Shown here in pieces: positions 1 to 6,778 of a DNA stretch of 43,792 bases. Both the position numbers and the translations under genes were made by a program. Location: NCBI GenBank assembly GCA_900552115.1, contig URYP01000004.1:1-43792 (forward strand), read 5' to 3'. Position 1 is the first letter of the stretch. Every line of letters starts with the position of its first letter. The notes below the pieces were generated by a model. That model saw nothing but the letters and a program-made list of their open reading frames with translations. It had not been told where the DNA came from and did not search any database. The stretch is from an uncultured Oscillospiraceae bacterium (GTDB lineage: Bacteria > Bacillota > Clostridia > Oscillospirales > Acutalibacteraceae).

Positions 1-1263
1 CAGGGGAACCGCCAGCCAAATGCCGGTTACGCCCCAGAGCCGCGGTAACAGCAAAAGTCCGATGGTGACAAAGACTAGGGTTCGCAGGAAGGACAGGATG
101 GCGGAGACTTTACCGTTCGACAGGGCGGTGAACATAGCCGACGTATAGAGGTTAAACCCGCAGAATAAAAAAGAGAACGAGAACAGAGAGAAGCCTTCCA
201 CAGCCAGACGGTAAACGGCGGAACCCGTATCCGCGAACAGGGCGGCTATGCCCCGGCCTCCCCACCAGGCCGCCAGGAATATCAAGAGGGAGACAGCCGT
301 TACAAATCCCATGCCGATGTGAAAAATGGTTTTTTGCAGCCGGTCATGGCGGCGCCCATAATTAAATCCGATAACCGGCGCCACGCCAATGCCATAACCG
401 AGAAACAGCGTGCTCAGCAGGAACTGAGAATAAATCAGGATGGTCATGGAGGCAACGCCCGTTTCACCCAGCTGGTCCATCATTTCCCGGTTAAAAAGGA
501 ATGCGGTGACGGCAGCGGCGAGCTGCCCCACCATTTCAGACGAGCCGTTGGCGCAGCAGGATGCCAGCATACGAAAATCCCACCGCGGCCGCGCCAGGGA
601 TAGTCCCGTTTTCTGACCGGAGAAATACATAAGTCCCGCCGCGGCGGGAATCAGGTAACCGACCCCCGTTCCCAGAGCGGCTCCCCGCACCCCCATTTGC
701 AGGGGAACCATGAACACCCAGTCCAGCACCACGTTGGCGGCTCCGGCCGCCAGGCTCAGTACGCAGCCCAATCCGGGTTTTCCAGCGGTTACAAACAGAT
801 TTTGGAACAGGCCCTGCAGCATATTGGCCGGCAGGAAGACCAGCAGTACCGTCAGGTAATCCCGGCCATAGGGGAAAAGCCTCTCGCTGGCGCCGAGACT
901 TCGAAGGAGCGGCTCCATAAACAGGGCACCGAAAAGGCCAAGCAGGATTCCCAGTGTCAATCCGGCCAGTAAAAGCAGGGTCAAATCCCGGTTGGCTTCC
1001 GCCTGACGGCCCTGTCCCATTTTACGTGATAAAATTGCGTTGCCGCCGGTGGCCAGCATGGCGGACAGACCGACGGTCAGGTTGATCACCGGGCAGACAA
1101 TGTTGACCGCCGCAAGGGCGTCGGTATTCACAAGCCTGGCGATAAACAGGGTATCAACCATGGTGTACAGCCCCATAAAAAGCATCATGAACAGGCTGGG
1201 CGCGGCAAACCGCAGCAGCGTCCCTGTCTTGAAATCCTGCGCCAGCGCGTTATCCCTGCGCAT
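1..1263 (-). CDS. MATE family multidrug/cation efflux transporter, 3' end cut by window edge
   Basis: Translating the minus strand from the ATG at 1263 gives an open frame of about 421 residues that runs off the left edge, so the C-terminus is missing; MATE proteins are usually 440-460 residues. The N-terminus (MRRDNALAQDFKTGTLL) and the following helices, with PSLFMMLFMGLYTMVDTLFI, GLSAMLATGGNAILSR and FVTAGKPG, match the MATE/NorM-like fold of about 12 membrane helices in two bundles. The family exports drugs or metabolites in exchange for Na+ or H+. The start overlaps the end of the upstream AraC-GNAT gene by 14 bp, so the two are co-transcribed and probably translationally coupled. Substrate unknown. 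Confidence 0.9.
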   Translation of the reverse strand, partial: MRRDNALAQDFKTGTLLRFAAPSLFMMLFMGLYTMVDTLFIARLVNTDALAAVNIVCPVINLTVGLSAMLATGGNAILSRKMGQGRQAEANRDLTLLLLAGLTLGILLGLFGALFMEPLLRSLGASERLFPYGRDYLTVLLVFLPANMLQGLFQNLFVTAGKPGLGCVLSLAAGAANVVLDWVFMVPLQMGVRGAALGTGVGYLIPAAAGLMYFSGQKTGLSLARPRWDFRMLASCCANGSSEMVGQLAAAVTAFLFNREMMDQLGETGVASMTILIYSQFLLSTLFLGYGIGVAPVIGFNYGRRHDRLQKTIFHIGMGFVTAVSLLIFLAAWWGGRGIAALFADTGSAVYRLAVEGFSLFSFSFLFCGFNLYTSAMFTALSNGKVSAILSFLRTLVFVTIGLLLLPRLWGVTGIWLAVPL

Positions 1264-2104
1264 CGTCGTCTCCTCGGCGGAGAATAAATCGCTGTGTAGG
1301 ATACCCATACTCCACCAGCGGTTCCGCCGGTACAAATCCCAGCCGCTCCAGCTCCTCCCGGTATCCGGTATCCGCCCGGTCACCCTCCCGGAAAGTGGTG
1401 GTGCTGACCTCCCGCCCCGCCGGCAATTCCCGGAGAATGCGGCCGAGCAGCGCCCTGGAAACGCCCCGGTTCCTGTAGAGCGGATGACAGCCCATAAATT
1501 CAATGCTGCCGGTTTGGCGGGAAAACAATGCGGCCCCTACAGCCGTTTCCCCGTCTTTTAGAATCAGCGCCTGTCGTGCGTGGATGTGTCGCCTTAGTGC
1601 TTTCAGATAAGCGCTTTCCCTAAGATGCGGGAATCCGTCGATCACCATCCGGGTCAGCTCCATCCAGCAGGGGATATCCGCTTCCTCAGCAAAGGCGATC
1701 GCCTCCAGCTCCGCATTGGTGCCGGAAGGGCGGCTCTTATCCTCAAAATCCCATCGGAGCAGCAGCGGATAATACTCCGCTTTTTGCCGAAAGGTATGGG
1801 GCGGCATTTTGTACACCGCCGTAAACGCGTCGGTAAACGCCTGCTGGCTCTCATAGCCGGCCAGCAGGGCAATGTCGAGTACCGGCATCGGGGAGAATAC
1901 AAGCTGTTTGGCCGCTTCCGTCAGTTTCCGCCGCCAAATATAGTCGTGGATGGTCATGCCGACGGTGCGCGTAAACTGGCGGTGCAGGTGATACTTGGAG
2001 TAATGGACCGCTGCGGCTACGTGGTCCAGATTCAGGTTTTCAGTCAGATGCGCCTCGATATAGGCGATGACGGAGGCCACCTTTTCTATGGTTTCCTCAG
2101 GCAT
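1250..2104 (-). CDS. AraC-type HTH regulator fused to a GNAT acetyltransferase domain
   Basis: About 284 residues. Residues 1-105 form an AraC/XylS DNA-binding domain with two helix-turn-helix units (YIEAHLTENLNLDHVAAA; ALLAGYESQQAFTDAFTAVY; MPPHTFRQ). The C-terminal ~150 residues look like a GNAT N-acetyltransferase, with the acetyl-CoA loop region CHPLYRNRGVSRALL. I chose the ATG at 2104 because GGGTGGGAG precedes it; the reading frame stays open further upstream but that part overlaps the neighbouring membrane-protein gene. It sits directly upstream of, and overlapping, the MATE exporter, suggesting a sensor/regulator controlling export and possibly modifying the same small molecule. The ligand and acetyl acceptor cannot be told from sequence. 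Confidence 0.85.
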   Translation of the reverse strand: MPEETIEKVASVIAYIEAHLTENLNLDHVAAAVHYSKYHLHRQFTRTVGMTIHDYIWRRKLTEAAKQLVFSPMPVLDIALLAGYESQQAFTDAFTAVYKMPPHTFRQKAEYYPLLLRWDFEDKSRPSGTNAELEAIAFAEEADIPCWMELTRMVIDGFPHLRESAYLKALRRHIHARQALILKDGETAVGAALFSRQTGSIEFMGCHPLYRNRGVSRALLGRILRELPAGREVSTTTFREGDRADTGYREELERLGFVPAEPLVEYGYPTQRFILRRGDDDAQG

Positions 2105-2193
2105 ATCGCTCCCACCCTTCGGCGGTTTAGTATACGCTGTTTTCAACAGGAAAGTTTCATATTTCTTGCTGTTCCGTCCTCTGAGAATGGCGT

Positions 2194-2736
2194 TTACAGC
2201 TCCCCTGCCCGCAGGGCGCGCTGTATAGCCGGCATAATGAGGATCGCCAGCAGGCCGCCGGCCACTGCGGTGAACAGCTGCGGAAACGAAAACATTCCGG
2301 ATAGGGCCGCCGCTTGTGGGGCGGGCAGGCGCAGCAGCGGCACAGCCAAGCGGACAATCCCCAGATACAACACCGCACATTTCGCCAGGGCGCCAGTCGT
2401 CAGGGCCAGTCCATAGGCCGCGCGCCGTAGCAGGCGGCGGTTGTTCCCCAAGATATGCCACAGCAGGCTGAGGACGGCGTTGCCCAAAGCGATCAGGGGG
2501 ATGATGGCCCAAAGAGGACCAATGCCAAAAAACTTTGCCAATACGGGGGACATCACGGCAACCGTCAGCCCGCTGGACAGCCCGCCCGCCATCACGGACA
2601 ATATCAGCATAAGGTTGACCAAGGATCCTGTTACCAGTGTATTGCCAAGCGATGTAGTGGTCGCCTGCAGGACGATGAGCAGCGCCATACAGGACGCGGT
2701 TTTGGTGATCCAGAGAATACGCGCATTCCTTTTCAT
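2194..2736 (-). CDS. Small integral membrane protein resembling ECF transporter S component
   Basis: About 180 residues with five to six hydrophobic segments and short basic loops (MKRNARILWITKTASCMALL at the N-terminus; LAKFFGIGPLWAIIPLIALGNAVLSLLWH in the middle). Size and layout fit substrate-binding S components of energy-coupling-factor vitamin importers, which work with a shared EcfA/EcfA'/EcfT module encoded elsewhere. The ATG at 2736 follows GGAAAGGAAGGG at good spacing. Divergent from the Crp/Fnr gene across a 91-bp shared regulatory region, so it may be a target of that regulator. Substrate not identifiable; a generic small membrane protein is the alternative. Confidence 0.6.
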   Translation of the reverse strand: MKRNARILWITKTASCMALLIVLQATTTSLGNTLVTGSLVNLMLILSVMAGGLSSGLTVAVMSPVLAKFFGIGPLWAIIPLIALGNAVLSLLWHILGNNRRLLRRAAYGLALTTGALAKCAVLYLGIVRLAVPLLRLPAPQAAALSGMFSFPQLFTAVAGGLLAILIMPAIQRALRAGEL

Positions 2737-2790
2737 AAAACCCTTCCTTTCCTCTTTACAGAACATCAAAAGTGTACTAGGATGGAAGGG

Positions 2791-2812
2791 TATAATCGGT
2801 TGCGTGTGCAAC
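2791..2812 (+). promoter_or_regulatory. Putative -10 box and adjacent Crp/Fnr-type operator
   Basis: A perfect TATAAT lies at 2791-2796, 31 bp before the Crp/Fnr start. Immediately after it is the interrupted palindrome GTTGC-gtgt-GCAAC (2799-2812), placed between the -10 box and the ribosome binding site. That position suits autorepression by the dimeric Crp/Fnr regulator encoded just downstream. No good -35 box was found. Confidence 0.4.
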
Positions 2813-2827
2813 ATAGGAGGCGCGTTT

Positions 2828-3469
2828 ATGGATGCTTTGGCCAAATCGTCCCTGTTCGACGGGATTGCCCTCCGCGCCATCCCCGGCCTTGTTTCCGGGT
2901 TGGGGGCGGTTACAAAATCCTATGACAAGGGGGAAATGATCCTGTGGGAAGGGGACCGGACCGATAGGGTGGGCATTTTGCTGTCAGGCCGCGCCCGCTC
3001 CACGAAAACCGACCCGCACGGCCGTCAGGTGATTGTCACGCTTTTGGAGCCGGGAAGTTATATCGGCCTCCTGCTTGCCGCCAGCGGGGGACGTCCCAGT
3101 CCGGTTTCCGTGGAAACCCTGGAGTTTGCAAGGGTGTTGTTTATGCCGCTGAGCCCTCTTATATCGCGGCGGGAAATTCCGGGACAAGAGCGTCTGATGA
3201 CAAACCTGATGCGGGATTTGGCGGGAAAAGCGCTGCTCCTGCACGACCGCAACGACTGCCTGATCCGGTCCAGCATCCGGGATAAAGTGCTCACCTTCCT
3301 TGCCAGGGAGGCGGAAAATGCCGGAGCGCGCGCATTTACGGTGCGGATGAACCGGGAGGCTATGGCGGATTATCTCCATGTGGACCGCAGCGCCTTATCG
3401 CGCGAGCTTTCCCACATGCAGCGGGATGGGCTGATTACTTTCCATAAAAACCGCTTTCAGCTATTATAA
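2828..3469 (+). CDS. Crp/Fnr family transcriptional regulator
   Basis: 213 residues starting at ATG 2828 behind ATAGGAGG. The N-terminal two thirds form a cyclic-nucleotide-binding-like beta barrel (EMILWEGDRTDRVGILLSGRAR, then RQVIVTLLEPGSYIGLLLA). The C-terminal winged helix contains FTVRMNREAMADYLHVDRSALSRELSHMQRDGLI, a typical Crp/Fnr recognition helix. There is no N-terminal Cys cluster of the Fnr [4Fe-4S] type, so effector and signal are unknown. Divergent from the ECF-S-like gene, the most likely local target along with itself. Confidence 0.88.
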   Translation: MDALAKSSLFDGIALRAIPGLVSGLGAVTKSYDKGEMILWEGDRTDRVGILLSGRARSTKTDPHGRQVIVTLLEPGSYIGLLLAASGGRPSPVSVETLEFARVLFMPLSPLISRREIPGQERLMTNLMRDLAGKALLLHDRNDCLIRSSIRDKVLTFLAREAENAGARAFTVRMNREAMADYLHVDRSALSRELSHMQRDGLITFHKNRFQLL

Positions 3470-3478
3470 AACGAAGTC

Positions 3479-3501
3479 CCCGCCCTGTACAGGGCAGGGG
3501 C
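3479..3501. terminator. GC-rich hairpin between convergent genes
   Basis: A CCCC...GGGG-flanked palindrome with core GCCCTGTACAGGGC (3482-3495) just after the Crp/Fnr stop codon and before the convergent methyltransferase gene. The stem is strong but no run of T follows, so activity as an intrinsic terminator is uncertain. Confidence 0.35.
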
Positions 3502-3550
3502 TGAGGCAATTAGTAAGCGCCGGTGGATATAAACCGGCAAGTTATAAGAA

Positions 3551-4090
3551 TTATAGAGCCGTTCCCCGGGTGGGGACGAAGAATCGGTCCATGGATACGC
3601 CCTCCCGTTCCAACAGCCATATTTTTTTGCAAATGCCGCCGGCATAGCCGGTCAGGCTGCCGTTTGTTCCCACTACGCGGTGGCAGGGAATCAGGATAGA
3701 GATGGGATTGTGGCCCACCGCGCCTCCCACTGCCTGGGGGGATACTCGTTTGCCGCTTTGTTCGGCAAGCCGCTTCGCCATTTTACCGTAAGTCGTCACC
3801 TCGCCGTAAGGAATCCGGCAAAGCATATTCCAAACCGCCTGCCGGAAGGGGCTGCCGCGTGGGGCAAGCGGCGGGATACAATCCGGCCGCCTGCCGGCGA
3901 AATAGGCGTCCAGCCAGTCCCCGGCTTGATCAAACACCGCCAAATTTGCCGCCTGCGCGTCACCGGGCAGGGTAGAACCAAAATATTTCTGGTTCTCCAG
4001 CCATAGGCCGGTGATGGCCTCGCCGTCACTGGCTATGGTCAGTAGTCCCACCGGGGACGCATACGTCGTGATATACGGGCGGTGGTTCAT
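3551..4090 (-). CDS. ogt: Methylated-DNA--[protein]-cysteine S-methyltransferase
   Basis: 179 residues. It carries the catalytic motif ILIPCHRVVG, whose Cys takes the alkyl group from O6-alkylguanine irreversibly, and the DNA-binding helix region GSPFRQAVWNMLCRIPYGEVTTYGKMAKRLA with its arginine finger. The preceding Asn hinge (VGHNP) is present, so all key residues are in place. The N-terminal ~80 residues form the usual ribonuclease-H-like domain. Size fits a full-length Ogt. It is divergent from msrAB, and both are repair functions (DNA alkylation and protein oxidation). No upstream regulator is attached. Confidence 0.93.
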   Translation of the reverse strand: MNHRPYITTYASPVGLLTIASDGEAITGLWLENQKYFGSTLPGDAQAANLAVFDQAGDWLDAYFAGRRPDCIPPLAPRGSPFRQAVWNMLCRIPYGEVTTYGKMAKRLAEQSGKRVSPQAVGGAVGHNPISILIPCHRVVGTNGSLTGYAGGICKKIWLLEREGVSMDRFFVPTRGTAL

Positions 4091-4234
4091 GCCAAATCAC
4101 ATCCTTTTTAAGCTGGCACCTTTCATCTGTATTCAGTCTAGCAGAAGCCCTTCAATAAAACAATAAAAAGATAAAAGGAGCCCGGTTTTAATAGGCGGTA
4201 AAAGGCTTATACTAAAGGGGGGAGGGGTGAGTGT

Positions 4235-5173
4235 ATGACAAAAACCATTTATCTGGCCGGGGGCTGCTTCTGGGGAGTGGAAAAATACCTGTCCCTGATT
4301 CCGGGAGTGCTGGAAACAGAAGTCGGTTACGCCAACGGCAAAACAGCAAATCCAACCTATGAAGAGGTGTGTTATAACGATACCGGACACGCGGAAACGG
4401 TCAGGGTCGTATATGATGCCAGCCGGCTCCCACTTAGAGAACTGCTGTTCAGATTCTTTGATGTCATCGATCCCACATCTGTCAATAAACAGGGACATGA
4501 CACCGGCGTGCAGTACCGTACCGGTATTTATTATACGGAGCCGGAGGATAAGCTGGACATTCATAGTGCGCTCGCCGCTTTGCAGGCGCAGTATGAAAAT
4601 CCCGTAGTGGTGGAGGTCCGGTCGCTTGAAAATTTTTATCCGGCGGAAACCGGTCACCAACGATACCTGGATCAGCATCCGGGTGGATACTGTCATATTC
4701 CGGCCGGAGCGTTTGAACGGGCGAAAAAGCCTGTGGCTTGTGAAGCACAGGCCGACCTAAAGCGTCGTCTGACGGAACGGCAGTACCATGTTACACAGGA
4801 AAATGGAACCGAGCCGCCGTTTCAAAACGAATACTATGACGAATTCCGGCCAGGGCTTTATGTGGATATCGTGTCGGGAGAACCACTGTTTGTATCAGGG
4901 GACAAATTTGAATCCGGCTGCGGCTGGCCCAGCTTTACAAAGCCGGTTGATCCGTCAGCCGTAGCAGAAAAGACCGATACCAGCCATGGTATGCTCCGGA
5001 CGGAGGTGCGCGGAAAAAACAGCGACGCGCATTTGGGTCATGTATTCACTGACGGTCCCTCAGATAAGGGAGGACGGCGTTACTGCATCAACAGCGCGGC
5101 GCTGCGGTTTATCCCAAAGGAGCGGATGGCGGTCGAAGGCTATGAAGCGTATCTGCCGTATGTTGGGGAATAA
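4235..5173 (+). CDS. msrAB: Bifunctional peptide methionine sulfoxide reductase MsrA-MsrB fusion
   Basis: 312 residues. The N-terminal MsrA domain (about 1-155) has the catalytic GGCFWG motif and [16 protein letters not shown] signature (here [12 protein letters not shown]), reducing Met-S-sulfoxide. The C-terminal MsrB domain (about 180-310) contains [14 protein letters not shown] and RYCINSAAL with the catalytic Cys, reducing Met-R-sulfoxide. The MsrB part lacks the two CxxC pairs of zinc-binding MsrB, so it is the zinc-free type. The ATG at 4235 follows GGGGGAGGGG. No signal peptide, so it acts in the cytoplasm. A strong terminator follows. Confidence 0.95.
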   Translation: MTKTIYLAGGCFWGVEKYLSLIPGVLETEVGYANGKTANPTYEEVCYNDTGHAETVRVVYDASRLPLRELLFRFFDVIDPTSVNKQGHDTGVQYRTGIYYTEPEDKLDIHSALAALQAQYENPVVVEVRSLENFYPAETGHQRYLDQHPGGYCHIPAGAFERAKKPVACEAQADLKRRLTERQYHVTQENGTEPPFQNEYYDEFRPGLYVDIVSGEPLFVSGDKFESGCGWPSFTKPVDPSAVAEKTDTSHGMLRTEVRGKNSDAHLGHVFTDGPSDKGGRRYCINSAALRFIPKERMAVEGYEAYLPYVGE

Positions 5174-5180
5174 GATTTTA

Positions 5181-5217
5181 AAAAGGAACCGGCTGTTAAA
5201 AACAGCCGGTTCCTTTT
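5181..5217. terminator. Intrinsic terminator after msrAB, probably bidirectional
   Basis: A 17-bp perfect stem, AAAAGGAACCGGCTGTT / AACAGCCGGTTCCTTTT, with a 3-nt loop. T runs on the + strand and A runs on the other side let it serve msrAB and the convergent small gene. Confidence 0.9.
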
Positions 5218-5254
5218 TGCCGGTAAACATTTTAATGGTCTATGGTTCAGATAG

Positions 5255-5497
5255 TCACGAAAAATCGGCCTTGCCCTCTTTTAAGCCGGTGACGACCTCA
5301 GCAATACGCTTTTTGGCATCGTCCGAAGTCGTGCATCCCTGAATATAGTCGACAATGGAATCTCTTTTGGCTTGTGTTAAGCCTCCAAAGGTGTTCATGG
5401 CCTCGGGCGATTGGGCGAGCCGCATTCCAAAACCAAGCGGCAAATCTTTTCCCTGCGGATTTTTTCCGACCCCGACAAACGGCACATTTGTATTCAT
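5255..5497 (-). CDS. Small conserved cytoplasmic protein of unknown function
   Basis: 80 residues, starting at ATG 5497 behind GAAAGAAGG. The sequence has a conserved-looking middle, PLGFGMRLAQSPEAMNTFGGLT, then a helical segment with VDYIQGCTTSDDAKKRIAEVV. It recalls a short Firmicute family of about 60-90 residues with a GFGMALAQ-like motif whose function I do not know. No signal peptide, membrane segment or obvious metal site. Convergent with msrAB. Confidence 0.65.
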   Translation of the reverse strand: MNTNVPFVGVGKNPQGKDLPLGFGMRLAQSPEAMNTFGGLTQAKRDSIVDYIQGCTTSDDAKKRIAEVVTGLKEGKADFS

Positions 5498-5619
5498 AGC
5501 GAATCCTTCTTTCCGGTTTTATACTCAGTGTTTCCAAAAGCTGGCGTAATATGAGTCCATCCCGGAAGGAAACAGCGCGAGGCTCTAAATAATCGCCGTC
5601 TATCTACGGGTATGAAAAA

Positions 5620-5672
5620 ACGGTTGAAGCTTGGTCATTCCAAAAAGAATGTTCCAAAATTTCAACCGTCGT
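5620..5672. repeat. Imperfect inverted repeat in a gene-poor stretch
   Basis: ACGGTTGAAgcttGGtCATTC (left arm) faces a near-complementary right arm ending in TTTCAACCGT around a short A-rich loop. It lies in the 237-bp gap (5498-5734) between the small gene and the decayed immunity-like gene. It could be a terminator or a small repeat relic. I see no gene in that gap. Confidence 0.4.
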
Positions 5673-5734
5673 TTATTATGGAAAGATAGCATAAAATAGA
5701 TGCTGTGAACGTATTAGATTGAACTCACGTGATT

Positions 5735-5982
5735 TTAATGTCCAAACTGCGCTTTAATGCGCTCATTGATTCGGGCGTCCATGGCCGGGATTACCTTTAG
5801 GTCTTCTTCTCTTACAGAGATTTCCGCAATGTCTGCCTTTGCACCGTATTGAGGAAAATTGATAAGCCAATACCCTTCTGTACGCTGCTCTAAACAGATC
5901 CACCCCTACATTCCTTTGTGCACACCATCATCGGCATATTCTTTTTTTCTACAATTACTTCAACGCAGTCCATCATTTTCAT
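5735..5982 (-). pseudogene. Decayed small gene downstream of toxin-tip remnant, probably an immunity gene
   Basis: The minus strand has a good start: GGAGGTGATTAAA then ATG at 5982, encoding MKMMDCVEVIVEKKNMPMMVCTKE and then running into a stop. In another frame the sequence continues as CLEQRTEGYWLINFPQYGAKADIAEISVREEDLKVIPAMDARINERIKAQFGH, ended by TAA at 5735-5737. A frameshift near 5905-5910 plus an in-frame TAG where a Gln codon would fit explain the break. The intact product would be about 80 residues. Its start is 1 nt from the stop of the upstream toxin-tip remnant, the usual toxin-immunity arrangement. Confidence 0.6.
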
Positions 5983-5983
5983 T

Positions 5984-6318
5984 TTAATCACCTCCATATG
6001 GTGTTGTCATTTGTATTTGACCATTAGGATAAACCATCCACCCGGTCACAAACGACACGGTTTGTTGCTTATCTTTTCGCGGAATTTCTACACGAATACT
6101 TATCCGTTGTCCGTCTTTATTTAGTTTACCTAGTGTGTATTCCCCCGATACATATTTATCTAAAGCCTGCTTTTCAAACTCTTTCTGTAACCACTGTGAA
6201 TCGTCGATGCTATAGCCCCAACTTTCAAACATTTTCTGCTTTCCGTGCTTATACGCATTTTCAGTATCAAAAAGGTACGGGTCAAATTTAGGTGACAAAA
6301 AAGATCGCCTGTTTTTTT
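5984..6318 (-). pseudogene. Orphan C-terminal toxin tip, DUF6883-like, without its N-terminal carrier
   Basis: A coding-looking tail of about 107 residues: FDPYLFDTENAYKHGKQKMF, followed by ESWGYS..., and ending FVTGWMVYPNGQIQMTTPYGGD. The pattern KxGKxKMFESxGYS ... GWMVYPxGxIxMTTPYGG resembles DUF6883-type domains found at the ends of polymorphic toxins; this is recalled, not searched. The open frame continues upstream only into the tRNA-Leu gene and intergenic DNA, so no start, secretion signal or delivery domain exists. It is a relic or silent tip, followed at once by the decayed immunity-like gene. The exact 5' limit is uncertain. Confidence 0.5.
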
Positions 6319-6341
6319 GAGGGTAATTTGAACCCACGTAC

Positions 6342-6421
6342 CCGCAAAAAGTTGGTAGCGACAGCGAGCCGCCGCGAGGGCGTTTACAACTGAGCAGGCG
6401 AGCAAAGCGTGACTTTTTGCG
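6342..6421. repeat. GC-rich intergenic element bounded by 11-bp inverted repeats
   Basis: CCGCAAAAAGT (6342-6352) and ACTTTTTGCGG (6411-6421) are perfect inverted repeats around 58 bp rich in short internal complementarities (GAGCCGCCGCGAGG; GCAGGCGAGCAAAGCG). It lies between tRNA-Leu and the toxin-tip remnant and encodes nothing convincing. It may be a genome-specific extragenic repeat. Confidence 0.4.
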
Positions 6422-6449
6422 GAAAGGAGGAATGACGGAGCGATATGAG

Positions 6450-6478
6450 AAATCCCCAGCCGAATGGCTGGGGATTTT
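6450..6478 (-). terminator. Terminator downstream of tRNA-Leu
   Basis: A stem of AAATCCCCAGCC / GGCTGGGGATTT with GAAT loop lies just past the 3' end of the minus-strand tRNA-Leu. It is symmetric and could act in both directions. Confidence 0.75.
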
Positions 6479-6503
6479 AAATGGAGCATAGTCCATTTCG
6501 ACG

Positions 6504-6585
6504 TGGTGCGGGAGATGGGATTTGAACCCACACTCCGGAGAACCGGCTCCTAAGACCGGCGCGTCTGCCATTCCGCCACTCCCGC
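6504..6585 (-). tRNA. tRNA-Leu (anticodon UAG), CCA encoded
   Basis: The reverse complement gives a 7-bp acceptor stem GCGGGAG/CTCCCGC, a D arm, an anticodon stem CCGGT/GCCGG around loop CTTAGGA (anticodon TAG, reading CUA), an extra arm (TTCTCCGGAGT region), a T loop GTTCAAAT and a genome-encoded CCA at 6504-6506. The long variable region fits a class II tRNA. A terminator follows at 6450-6478. Confidence 0.93.
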
Positions 6586-6698
6586 ATGTACCGACAGCTA
6601 GTATAACACAAAATGGTTCCGGAGGCAATGCCCAATTCTTTGGGCATTGCCTCTATAAATAGCTTATTCATTTTGTAAGAACATCCACCCGGTTTTGC

Positions 6699-6727
6699 TT
6701 GTCTGCTTCGACAAATCATGCTATACT
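6699..6727 (+). promoter_or_regulatory. Sigma-A-type promoter for the dockerin esterase gene
   Basis: TTGTCT (6699-6704) and TATACT (6722-6727) are separated by exactly 17 bp, about 50 bp ahead of the ATG at 6779. No obvious operator was seen. Confidence 0.65.
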
Positions 6728-6778
6728 AAAGCAACAGCACTCTTTAGTCATATATTGCTGGAAATGGGAGGAGAAATT

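Noticed and set aside
1625..2416. 263-codon plus-strand frame over the AraC-GNAT and membrane protein genes
   Set aside because: Antisense to two recognisable genes, with no domain of its own.
6695..6778. Earlier start of the esterase gene
   Set aside because: The region contains the promoter -35 and -10 boxes; ATG 6779 has the ribosome site and leads directly into the signal peptide.
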